A DNA stretch of 64,000 nucleotides. It comes from Mauremys mutica. Its lineage: Eukaryota > Chordata > Testudines > Geoemydidae. The stretch spans positions 44,891,563-44,955,562 of the forward strand of contig NC_059080.1 in the NCBI RefSeq assembly GCF_020497125.1, in the 5' to 3' direction. Numbering within the stretch: the stretch's first letter is position 1; the number at the start of each line of letters is the position of its first letter. The notes beneath the pieces are model-generated. The model saw only the letters and a program-made list of their open reading frames with translations, made no database searches and had not been told where the DNA came from. A program made the translations under genes and the position numbers. Of this stretch, positions 42,401-54,400 are shown piece after piece.

Positions 42401-45400
42401 TTCTTCCCTCTGAATGTTAAATTCCGACTTGGAGATTACCTGGACATCTCCCAACCATCTCCCCCAAATTCCTAGTTTAAAGCTCTCTTAATCAGTTGTG
42501 CCAGCCTCCATCCTAGACGTCTATTTCCCTCCTTACTCAGGTGAAGTCCATCCCGAGAGAACAGTCCTCTGTCCATGAATGCTTCCCAGTGGCCATACAT
42601 CCCAAAGCCCGCCTTATAGCACCACTGTCTGAGCCATCTGTTGATCACCATAATCTTGTCACACCTTTGTTGCCCTTCTCTAGGAACAGGCAGAATCCCA
42701 CTGAAGATCCCCTGAGCCTCAATTTCCTTAAGTGTCTTCCCCAGTCTGGCATAGTCTCCCTTGATACGTTCCAGCGAGAATCTAGCCGTATCATTTGTTC
42801 CCACATGAAGGACAATCAGTGGATTCTTTTCCGCTCCCATTAGGATCCTTTTCAGCCTCAGGTCCACATCTCGTATCTTAGCACCCAGCAGACAGCACAC
42901 CCTTCTGTTCTCTGGATCAGCTCTAGTTACAGGCCTGTCTATTCTTCTCAGTAAGGAGTCCCCAATCACATAGACCTGCCTTTTCCTGGTGACAGTGCGA
43001 TTCTCCGGTCTATCCCCTGTTCCCTGTGGCTGCAAGTCCTCTCGATTCCTATTCACCCTTGCAATCCTCTGCAACCCATCCCGTATCCTCCTGGGGCTCA
43101 TGTTTGGTGTCATCTCCATTGACTCTTCCCCTCTTCCTATAGGACTAGCTGCTCTTCTCTTCTTCCTAGCCCACTCACCTTCGTGACCACCTGCTCTGCC
43201 TCTTCTTCATTTTCCAACTCTGCAAACCTGTTCCTGAGCTCTAATTCTCCTTCACTAGCCCGTCTTTTCCTCTGCCTGGTTCTCTTAGTCACATGCTTCC
43301 ACCGTCCACTTTTCTCACCCAGCAGTCTCCCCTCAGAATTCTTTGGTCCTGCTTCCATCTGCAAGTCTGAGCTTTTCCCTTCAGCCTCCTCATGTCTTTG
43401 CTCCATCATCTGCTTGAACCCCCTTCTAAACTCGACCAGAGTTTCCACATGCATCTCCAGTCCTCGTATCTTTTCTTCCATCAGCTTTATCAGGCAGCAC
43501 TTCATGCATACGAAACTCTTTTCAGGTACCCCCTCCAGGATCATGTACATGCTGCAGCTTCCACATCCAGTCATCCTCATTGTGTCTTTCACTGCTGCCT
43601 CTGTATCGGTCATTGCCTTCCCACCTAAAACCTGTTAGTCCAGGAAACACAAACCAAAGCAAACCACCACCACCTACAGCAAAACAAATCTCCAACAGGC
43701 ACCAGAACACCAGCAGAAGACCACCCCCTCCCTTCACTAGCTTGTCGATTCCTCTGCCTAGGTCTCTTAGTCTCCCCCGCAAACTCCCCCTGTAAACTCC
43801 CACTGAAACTCCCATTTACAGCTCTGTTTGCTGGCTCCTGTGCCACTGCAGCTGTCTATGCCGCTGTCTGACTGGCTGGCTACCTTCATAGGACCCCTAA
43901 GCAGAGAAGCCCCACCCCCTAATCAGGGCTCAGCTTCTCTCCCAACACACAGCCCCTACCAGCCTCCACACATATAACTACAAAATACAATACACAAAAT
44001 ACAAAAACCTTCTCCTCCAACAGAACTCCCACTGAAACTCCCCTGTTTACAACTCTGTTTGCTGGCTCCTGTGCCGCTGCAGCTGTCTATGAGTACAGTC
44101 AGGTACAGAGACATCAGAATTATCTCAACAGCACCTGCAAATTCTGGTCTCAGAACCAGAGACCAGCTTTAAATATCTCACACTCAGAACACCGTGTCCT
44201 TTGTTTTCTTCTAAAAATTGTTTGGCTTCTTAAACTGAAATCCCATTAACGTATTCTTTTTCTAGGTTAGAAACAGAAAACGATTACCAGCTTTAGCACC
44301 CAATCGGCTCCTGGATATTCCATTTGGGGCCAAGCTGCCTTTGCTACCAGGCTCCAGTACGCTGTTCTGTTCCACCCATTTGGGCAAACAGGTAAAAAAT
44401 TAGCTATAGAAAGTGGCAAAATATCTCATTTTCTTTATTCCTCACTCCTGCCACTACATAGGTAGAGTATGCCGGAGAATAACAGAAGCTTTTATTATCC
44501 TCATTTGTATAATTAATCTGTATGCTACAACATGCTACATAATTTGAAGTAAAGCACTTAAACCAAGTGATCAGTGTCAGGGGTGGCTCTAGGAACCAGC
44601 AAAGCAAGCACCTGCTTGGGGCAGCCCATTTGCAGGGGCGGCATGGGAGCTGAGAACCAACAGGGGGCTCTGGGAGCTGTAGTTCCTTGGTTAGCTCCCT
44701 GCCTATAAAGCCAGCCCTGGAGCAGGGAAAGAACTACATTTCCCAGCATTCCCTTGGCCACTACCAACTGGAAAGGAAGGAGGGGGACTTCATGCAGCAG
44801 CGTGCTGTGAATGGTAGGGAGACCATATTTTAACATTCAAAAAAGAGGACACTCCAGGGGGAGGGAAGCCCCACCCTGCCACCAGCCACTCCCTCCGACT
44901 GCCCCCCACAGAAACCCCAACCCATCCAACCCCCCCCCCGCTCCCTGATCACCCCCTCCCGGGACCCCTGCCCCTAACTGCCCCCCAGGACCCCACCCCC
45001 TATCTAAGCTTCGCTGGTCCTTGTCCCCTGATTGCCCCTTCCCGGGACCCCTGCCCCTAACTGCCCCCCTGGACTCCACCCCTATCTAAGCCTCCCTTCT
45101 CCTTGTCCCCTGACTGCCCCCTCCCAGGACCCCTGCCCCTAACTGCCCCCCAGGACCCCACCCCCTACCTGTCCCCTGACACACCCCTGGGACTCCCATG
45201 CCTATCCAACCGCTGCCTGTCCCCTGACTGCTCCCCTGCACCATCTAACCCTCCCTTCTCCCTGCCGCTGACTGCCCCCCCAAACCTTCACCCCATTCAA
45301 CCCCCTCCGCTCCCTGTACCTTGACTTCCCCCCCCCCCGGAACTCCCTACCCCTTCTCCAACCCTCAGCCCCCTTACCATGCCACTCAGACCAGCGTGTC

Positions 45401-48400
45401 TGGCTCTGCGCAGCTCCAGACACGCTGCTGCATACATCCTGCCATGCTCCCCCACGGACACCACAGCCCCACCCCCACCCCAGCACCTGCCTTCCAGATT
45501 TGAACACCTCAAAATTCAGGAGTGCTCAAGCTCAGTTTGGGCAGCTGTTACTTCATTTCTCCCAAATCAAATATACTGATCCACTGTGACTTGCTGTAGA
45601 AAAAGTAGGATAAAATTGAGCAAGAAATGCTTCCCAGTGGTTATCAGGACTGGAGGCACCTCAACTTTTCCTCATTTATGGAGGACAGTCTTATAATATG
45701 CATCCAGATACCCTCCAATCACACAAGCTGAAAATTGTTCCATTTTACTGCAGCTCTGTAACCATATGGGAACCAATCCTGTCTGTGTTTTGTGCACATC
45801 CAAAATTCCTGCTGAATGACCCGCCCTGGGAGCGAGTTACCAGTGACCCAGGGCTGCGGCGGAAGGAGGGTGCGGGTGGGGGGGAGAGCCCAGGGCTGGG
45901 GCGGCAGGAGGTGTGTGGGGGGGCACTGGTGGGGGGGAAAGGGGGAGCCCAGGGCTGGGGCGGCAGCAGGGTGGATGGAGGACACTGGTGGGGGGGGAAG
46001 GAGGAAGACCAGCGCTGGGGCGGCAGGGGTTGTGGGTGGGAGAGCCCAGGGCTGTGGCAGCAGGAGGGTGCGGGGGGGAGCCCAGGGCTGGGACGGGGGG
46101 AAGCCAAATTTTTTTTTGCTTGGGGTGGTAAAAAACCTAGAGCCGGTCCTGATCAGTGTGAAAATCACTTATCCTAGCAAATATAATTTCTCAAACCATG
46201 TACAATATTTTTTAAAAAATTCTTGGCTCTAAAAGACAAAGTCCTACTGTTCTTGGGCACCTTTTTCTCAGAAAAAGATACTGCAGGCAAGACAAAAAAA
46301 AACTATCTAGTCAGTTCCATTGGGAAAAAGAAGGAATTCCAAATTCCTGATACCCAAAAAGACCAGGCATATCCTGGATGTCAAGGACCTTTATCATTGT
46401 CTAGCCAATTAGAAGTACTGGTCCAAAGGAAAGCTCACACTTTATCAAACTCCTTCTAGAAAAAGGCTACTAGCCATGCATTCTGGACTTTGCCAATGCT
46501 TATGCTGGGATTTACAAAGCCACCTAAGGGATTTGGGCACCTAATTTCCTTAGACGTCTTTGAAAATCTCAGCCTATTTGCATATAGGGACACACCTCAA
46601 TTACAGATTATATATGAGCTCTGTAAGAGGGGACCAGCACTACCAAATCTGTGTTCATGGAAAACTTGGCTGTAGTTGTCTACCTGCCCAGCAGGGAGTG
46701 CACGTGTTCTCCTTTCTGAATCAATCTGTGACACCAGCAGGGTGCAGAAATCAGCAGGGGTCACAATAAACTACCTAGTCCCAGCTTGCTGCCCAGCAGG
46801 TCACTGAAATAAGCAGAAGACCTGGCAGTCATGGCTCAGCTCAGTGGTTTCCTACTCCAGGGTCAGTTCCAAGGTATCATGAGCCTGGTGGAGATTTGTC
46901 AAGGCCAGAGACTGTTAGGGGTAGACACAAATTTTAGATCTTGTGGCCTCAACAGGAGTCATGGTACCCATGGCAAGTCTGCACAGGAAACCGCCTCAGT
47001 GGACCCTGAAATCCCATTTTAAACAAGCTACACAGAAACTAACATATCACATCCAGGTGGCAGATGGCATTGGGGCCTCTTTGCCCAGGTGGCAGGCAAA
47101 AACAATCTTCAACATGAACTTGACTTCCCACTTCCACCAGCACAAATTGTAATGACCATGGATATTTCTATGCTGTGCTCCGGAGACCACACTGAGGGAC
47201 TTCACACCAGGAACGACAGCGATGCATTCAGGATATGAGAGCAGGCCTGCCCATGCCCACCAAGGACTTGGAGAGGCTTGGTGTCCCAAAAGGGGGTCCA
47301 GATTCCAGTGGAAAACCACCATGCTCTATATCAAGAATAAGCAGGGGACACCAGGTTGCATTTCTTATGCTGGGAAGCTCTTTATACGTGAGAATGGGTT
47401 TTGTCCCATAAGCAGGGCTCTACCAAACTCATGGCCATGAAAAATGCATCACAGACTGTGAAATCTGGTCTCCCCCGTGAAATCTATATAGTATAGGGTA
47501 AAATTACACAAAAGACCAGATTTCACAGGGGAGACCAGCGTTTCTCAAACTGTGGGTCCCAACGCAAAAGAGAGTCATGGGGAGTTGGGGGGAGGGGGGA
47601 TTGCAAGGTTATTGTTGGGGGTTGCAGTATTGCCACCCTTACTTCTGTGCTGCCTTCAGAACTGGGCGGCTAGAGAGCGGTGGCTGCTGGCCAGATGCCC
47701 AGCTCTGAAGGCGGCGCCCCACCAGCAGCAGCGCAGAAGTAAAGGTGGCAATACCATACCATGCCACCCTTACTTCTGCATTCCTGCCTTCAGAGTTGGG
47801 TCAGGAGCCCTACAGTTACAACATGGTGAAATTTCAGATTTAAATTTCTGAAATCATGAAATTTATATATAAAATCCTATGACTTGAAATTGACCAAAAT
47901 GGACCGTGAATTTAATAGAGCTCTACCCATAAGGTATTCTGGGTCACCACTTGGACCAAGGACAGAGAACAGCCACAGACAGAGTCAGTTGCTAATAGAC
48001 CCTACCATGAGTGGTCTCTGGAACACAATGTGGTGAGTCTACTGTTGGGTGGGACACAGGAGGTGGATCTCGTCACTAACTTACGCAAGAAGCTATCAGT
48101 CTGTCAGAGGAGGGAGGCTCCGCATGCCTTTCCTCACCAATATTTCTTAGAGGAAAGGTGCGGTAAGGGTTCAGTGGCTCTACCAGATCAGTTCTGGCTC
48201 CACCCTGCTACCAATGAGGTTGGGCGATTCCATCAGACTCCCAGGTTGTTCACAGACCCAAGACACTTTGCTCTATCCCAACCCAGGAAACTTCTCCCTG
48301 TCAGCCTGTTTCCTGACAGGGCAGAGGCCTGGGGTTCCTGAACAGGTGCTGAAAACCCTAGACTGCATTCTAATGGGAGGACCCACAAAAGGGTTGCAGC

Positions 48401-51400
48401 ATGGTGCACTCAGGCACTTGTGAGCCCCTTTGAATTTCCCCGACAAAGCACTGCTTGACTTCCTTCTTCATCCATCTGTGTCTGGTCTAACGATAAATCC
48501 CATCTATGGTTCCACTCCGCAGATCTGTTCGCCACACATCTGAGTGCTAACACCAAAGGGTCAAAGCTGAGTGCCTACATTTAGGCTCCCAAATCTATAT
48601 TTGAATTAGTGAATTAGTGGCATAATTGTAAGAGGCAATTATGTAAGAGGCACCTACAACTTGATTTCAGAGAGGCTCCTGTGTCTTGTCCAGCACCACT
48701 TACTCTGATTAGATAATGACTGACTCATTTGAATTGTAGCCATTAAAGCTGATTCCAGTGCTTTGCCAGATTGCCTTTGGTGTGCACTGTGTTTCTGTAG
48801 CTTCTTATCCGCTTGCTCTGTTTCCGGTTCCCTGGTTCCCCAGAACACCCATCTTCCTCAGGGCTTTGAACTGCTTAGTTGACACCACAACTGTGTTAGC
48901 AGCAGCTCTCTGAGACAAGGTAAGTTTTCAGCTTTCGTGTTTTGCATGTGCCAATTACCTCAGCACACTGTGGGGGTTGTAGAGTCCTCAGAGGGCCAGG
49001 CTGCCCAACGGTTAGCACACCTCTTTTCCAGTCTCTCGTCTCCTGGCAGGAAGGGCCTTCAGTGAGTTCCTATCCCTTAATGTAGCTTATCCTCACCTCA
49101 GGTTATCAATGTCCCTCTCTCTCCTTACTACAGGGGGAGATGGGGTGGAAATGAGGCTAATGCCCCTCCTCAGCTCCAACAAAGGCAGCTGGTAGGGGAG
49201 CCCAGGCCCTCCCCCTCCACTGGCTCCAACCCAGGGCCCACAAGAAACAACAATGTTAGGCACTCAGGAGTGCTCCCTGAGTTGCCTCTCTGGGTCACAA
49301 CCTACCATCCATCTCCCCTAAAGCCTCCGAGTCCTATAAATAGCAAAAGAAAAGATAGTAGTCTTCTTCCTCACCATGAGCCTTCTTCGGCATTCAGGAG
49401 CCCTCAGGGCAGATCTGTCTTCCTCCCCAGCCTTCCCCTTCTGGGCTGATTGGCACTGGCTCCCTTTTAAGTTGCCTGTCCAACTGGAGCATGCAGGTCC
49501 ACCTGGGCCCAGTAGAGTCCTTTACCCCTTCGGGCCCAGGGTGGGATTTGTACACCTGATCACTAGGTGGGTCACTGGCCTGGTCACCTTCCTCACACAG
49601 AAACTGCCTTTCTACACTTGTGACTCATCTTCTTGTCTGGATTTGACGCATTCAGGATTCAAGAGTCCTTTGTAGGATCACTGGAGCATCTTGCTACCTT
49701 GGAGACATTTCGCCAAGCTCTCTGGATGAGGCCAGAACACCAAAAAGCTGCTGAGAACTCTAACCAAGACTCTGTTTACCTAGTTCATGGTAGTGAAAAA
49801 ATACCTTAACTTTCTTTCAGGAGTATACTCTGAAAATGGCTTAAAGGTTATTTACTCTTTAAAGACTGTCTTCAAATATATTGCCACAACTTTGAGAAGG
49901 AATCAAAATTTGCATACATTAGGTCCTAAGCCAGCCTGTACATAATGTAGGAGCCTAGAGTAATTAAGAGACTACTGCTCCCATGGGGAACTGATTGACC
50001 CTTTGAGCCAATGTATGGCTTTATTCTCCAGATTACTGTTGCACAGCATTTACTGGAATTAATTTATATGGTGAGGTGAATCCTCCTCCAGAAACTGGTC
50101 CCTTTACTCTTTTATGTGTCTTGACATCTTACAACTTATTGTATGTATTTGTATTTTGGAGCAATATATACAAACTGAAAAAGAAAATCTGAATTGTTCT
50201 GCCTGTAGTTTTTCTGAAATTTGGCTATAGTTTTTTTTTATGAATTCAAAATACTTGAATAAAATCTTAGGATCTGGTTTTCAAACCAGGCTTCCATTTT
50301 TGCAGGGACAATCTTGCACTTACAACGCATGGCAGCCACAATTTTCAACTGCAAAGGACTTCCAGAGAAAGACATGAATATATTGCATATACCACACTCA
50401 GGCACAATTCACTACAAGTGCAAATTGTGTCCACAGAAGTAAATTTTGTAAATTTTAGTAGAGCAACTAAAATTCTCTATAAATATCTGAAATAATTAGT
50501 CTTTTCAGTACAGCAACCAATAGAACAGTTACTCAAAAGCTGAGTTTAGACAAGTTTATCTTTCACTTTAAGAGTACCACAAGTAGATTAATTTTTTCTT
50601 TGGGTAAAATTCATACCTAGTGTAATTCTGCTGAAATCAGGAATTAATCTAACCCAACGATGTTTTAAAATTTTGGCCCGGATGTATAAAGAATAGTGGA
50701 ATGTCTCTCTTCTACAGACAGCTGATATTTTGTTAATATTTTTGCAGCTTTATCAGCCTTCTAGTGGTTTCGATCTTGGTGATCCTTTCTGTCAAATAAT
50801 GACAATGAAATATACGAGTCTTCACAATCCTCATTTGCGTTCCTACTACAAGCGCACAGACAGTCTACGGAGATTTAAAAGAGGAGGCTATGTCACCAAT
50901 GAGAACAAAGTAGGTTAAAATCACATGATGTTAGTAATGGGGGGGACGGGTGTTCACAAACACTTAGTGTTGGCCTGACTCTGCTCCCCTAGAAGCCAAT
51001 GGGGTCTTTGTCATTGACTTCAATGGGAACAAAAGTTTGGCCAAGAGTGAGAGCTTTTTACATTTACACCCATCATATTTTATAGCTTATTTTGCCTTCA
51101 CAGAAAACTCCTGTAGGAGGCAACATATGGCCATGCAGGCATCACTCCAGACATCCAGCTGGCACAAGGCAGGTTGCCTACAATGAGCCAACACAAGACA
51201 TGGCAACAGCATGTGACTGCTTCTCTCAGAAGGAGCAGCACACACACCCTAGCCATTGCTGACTAGCACTCACTACTGATGGCCAGCTGGATATTGGATA
51301 TGCTTCTTTTTCTGCTGGGGTGTTAGGTAAGGGTCAGTATGTGCCTCTCCTATCACCGGCACGAGAGCTGTGGACAGCTTATGTCTGGTTGCTTGTGCAG

Positions 51401-54400
51401 GGAAAGGAATACGGTCCACTAATTTTGGGTGCCCAAACTGATACTCCTAGGATCTGATTCTTCAGAGTTTTTAGCATTATAACACTTTATGTTCAAAGCC
51501 CAGCTCCCAGTGACTTTGGCTGTAGCTGTGAGCATTCAGCACTTCTGTAAATCAGTCCCCAGGGTCTCAAGTTGGTCATCCAGAAAATGAGGAACAGCCA
51601 GTGACCACTTGTGAAAAGTTTGGGTTAAGTGACTTACCCAGAATCACACAGGAACTCTGTGGCAGAAGGAAGAACAGAATCCAATCCTCCATTCATCTGC
51701 CTTAACCATGGGATCATCCTTTCTTCTTCCCACAGTCCCCTGCCTTGTTCACTACACACCTTCCAACTTCTGTTACAAATGAAGCAGGCAACAGCCTCCT
51801 TCACTACACAACCCTGAGCAAGTCCAGCTGAGGCACTGCATGATGCAGGGGTTGTGTGGGAAAAACAGTATGTGATCAAGTAGTTAAAGACTTTATCATG
51901 ATGCTTACACAGAAGGGAGCAAAATTAAGATTGCACAGGAAATGCTAATTCTGGTGTTCTGGGCATTTGCTAACTTTTGAACAGGTATGTCATCAACAAT
52001 CAGCATCCAACCAACTAACAGAACTGCTTGCAAATTAACAGGAGAAGAATGGTGATATCACAATGACCTAGTTTATGAATGACCTAGTTTACAAATGACC
52101 CAAGCTACTGAGTTGGCCCTGAGTATCATCATAAAAATTAAATACAACATTCATTAATAATTTTGCTTAATTACAACCAACTTCCTTGAAATGTATTTTT
52201 TCCCAACAGTGGGTGTGATGATGTGTGCGATGGGTGTGAATTTTTGGCTGTCTAGCGACTGTCATTCTAGGCTGTGGTAGGTAGAGCAGCACCAGGAAAG
52301 TTATAATCTCAACAACAAAATCTGAAAAGGAATCATTTTAGTCTGTTTTAAGTCAAACTAATTAACAGATTTACTTGTATTTCCTCCAAAATTCTCCCAA
52401 ACATACAAGACGGTCTGTCTGTGAGTAGCGGTTGGCCAGTAACACTGCATTCTTCATGCAAGACAAGGCGGTGGAATCCCTGCTTTAAATCTAAACTCAA
52501 CCTTAACTGTCAAGCCACCATCGCCCCTCCAGGAGGGTTGGACTGTAGCTGGGCCTTTATGGGCATGCAGAGAGAGACAGAGGGTGGGAAGGAAGGGTGC
52601 AGGGAGCCTCTTGCTCTCCAGTGCAGGGTCCAGGCAGAACTCTAAACTATTTGACATCAGAGGCTGGGAGAACAGCCAGTGTGGCCACAGGAAGTGCTGT
52701 CTCCCAAGTGGGCAGACAGGCCAGGCTCCTGCCTCCTCTGGTCACAGGCCTTTCCCTTTAGAAAACTTAGTGCTGGGGTTCACTCTGCCTCCAGCACCCA
52801 CCAGGCATGCTGCCTGCATCTGTGCGGGCAGCCAGAATGCCTAAGGCCATTTGTTCTCCTCAGTTACAGCATCAGTCCTGTCACATTTCTCGGGGCATCA
52901 GGACTGTGAGTCACCTTTTACCTCCAGCCGCAGCAAGACAGGGCCTGGCTGGAGCTAATGCGCGTGCCAGCTCCCTGACACTCCAGTCTGTCAGCACCTC
53001 CAGCTATCTCCTCAGACGCTCTGCCAGCCTATACTTCACCATGCAAGTTACCCTCAGGTGCACGCCTGTCCTCAGCCCTCTTGAAGAGCGCTCCGCTGCA
53101 ATACTCAGCCCCAGCACTGGACACTTGCAGAAGTTACCACCTCTGCTATCTCCAGAGGCAGAACATACGCCAGCCTGCTTGACTCAGATGAGGGTGCACA
53201 CTTTAGTTTTAATATACTGCACTGAAATCAGCTTATAGGAAAATCATGAGTAAAGTTATTAATAAAGAACAGAGATTTACATGATACCGAGTGAAGACAG
53301 CAGAAACAGAATTGGTTACAAATAAAACAAAAGTAGAAGATGCTTCTAAGAGACTGAACTTAACTTTAGCAAATGACAATCCTTTGCAAGGGCACTGGAA
53401 CCTTTGTAGTGGGGCCAGAGGCGACGCGTGGGGGGGCATGCAGGATCATGTGCCCCTCCCCCCAAAATTTCTTGCTTGGTTTGTACTGAGCATGCTCAGT
53501 AACTTCTGCTGAAGCCGCTGCCCTTACTCTGCCCCCACACTATTGGCAGGTACAGGTTGTCTCTTTGGGTGGGGGGCAAACTTGCATGTTTCTTTTGTCA
53601 AAAAGTAGGGGGCCATGGCCCCCTGCCCCTCCCCCCAGTTCTGGCACCAGTGGTCCTTTTTTTCTCATCCTCAAAGTCCATTTAAAGAGTTTGCTGATTT
53701 TCAGTTCAGTCAGGATCTGGGGCCTGGCTGGCTACAGGTCTGGTTGCTTATTCCCGAAGTGGAGGAGACTGTGAGACTGCAGTGGCTAGGAACTGCAGAA
53801 GAGTCCCTCCTCACTCTATCATTTCAGGGGTGAAATGGAGGGTTTGGCCTTCAGCAAAGTGCTTGTCTGAGAACTCAACACACAGATTGGTGAAGGCGTT
53901 CCTGGCAAATAAAGCCCTTAAATCCATTCTCAATTTTCAGAAAACACTTGAAAAACAAGTGACAAAACGACAAGAACCCAGTCTGCTTCCAGAAGGAGGT
54001 GACACCTGCCACTTTGGGGAGTGGCTGCTACGAGAAGAAAGTCCAAATTTACACGACCCAGAGGGGCAGATGAGGAACAGGTACAGGACACAAAATAAAT
54101 TTATAATTTACTGACTTGGGAGCATCTTTGGGGGCCTGCACAGAGCTCCTAGCAGGATGGGGCCTTATTTTTACCTATACTGAGTGTAAATGATGAAATA
54201 CCTCATTCTAATTTAGATTTGTTTATTAATTGGGCATGAATTGTGTTAGGAACTTTGTGAAGTCAGTTCTAAATTTTTCAGGTGGCTTAAGCAAGCAGAA
54301 ACCCAGGCAAAGAAGATGGCTGGAGCTGAGCAGAAAATTGACTGGGAGAGATCATCACAACTGATTCTAACCAGTTATTTATGCTTTTCTTAAAAGAGAT

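Larger units (their letters stand above)
36613..44092 (-). mobile_element. Near full-length CR1-family LINE in FSIP2 intron 1, minus strand
   Basis: The 3' end (left) shows GATTCATAGACTTAAGGTCA-type terminal sequence. The 5' UTR (right) carries two copies of a unit containing CCACTGAAACTCCC...GCTCCTGTGCC (about 43790-43860 and 44025-44092), like CR1 promoter repeats. ORF1 and ORF2 remnants lie between in the correct order. A second CR1 (38591-41097) is inserted into ORF2. Excluding it, the element is about 5 kb. Confidence 0.9.
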
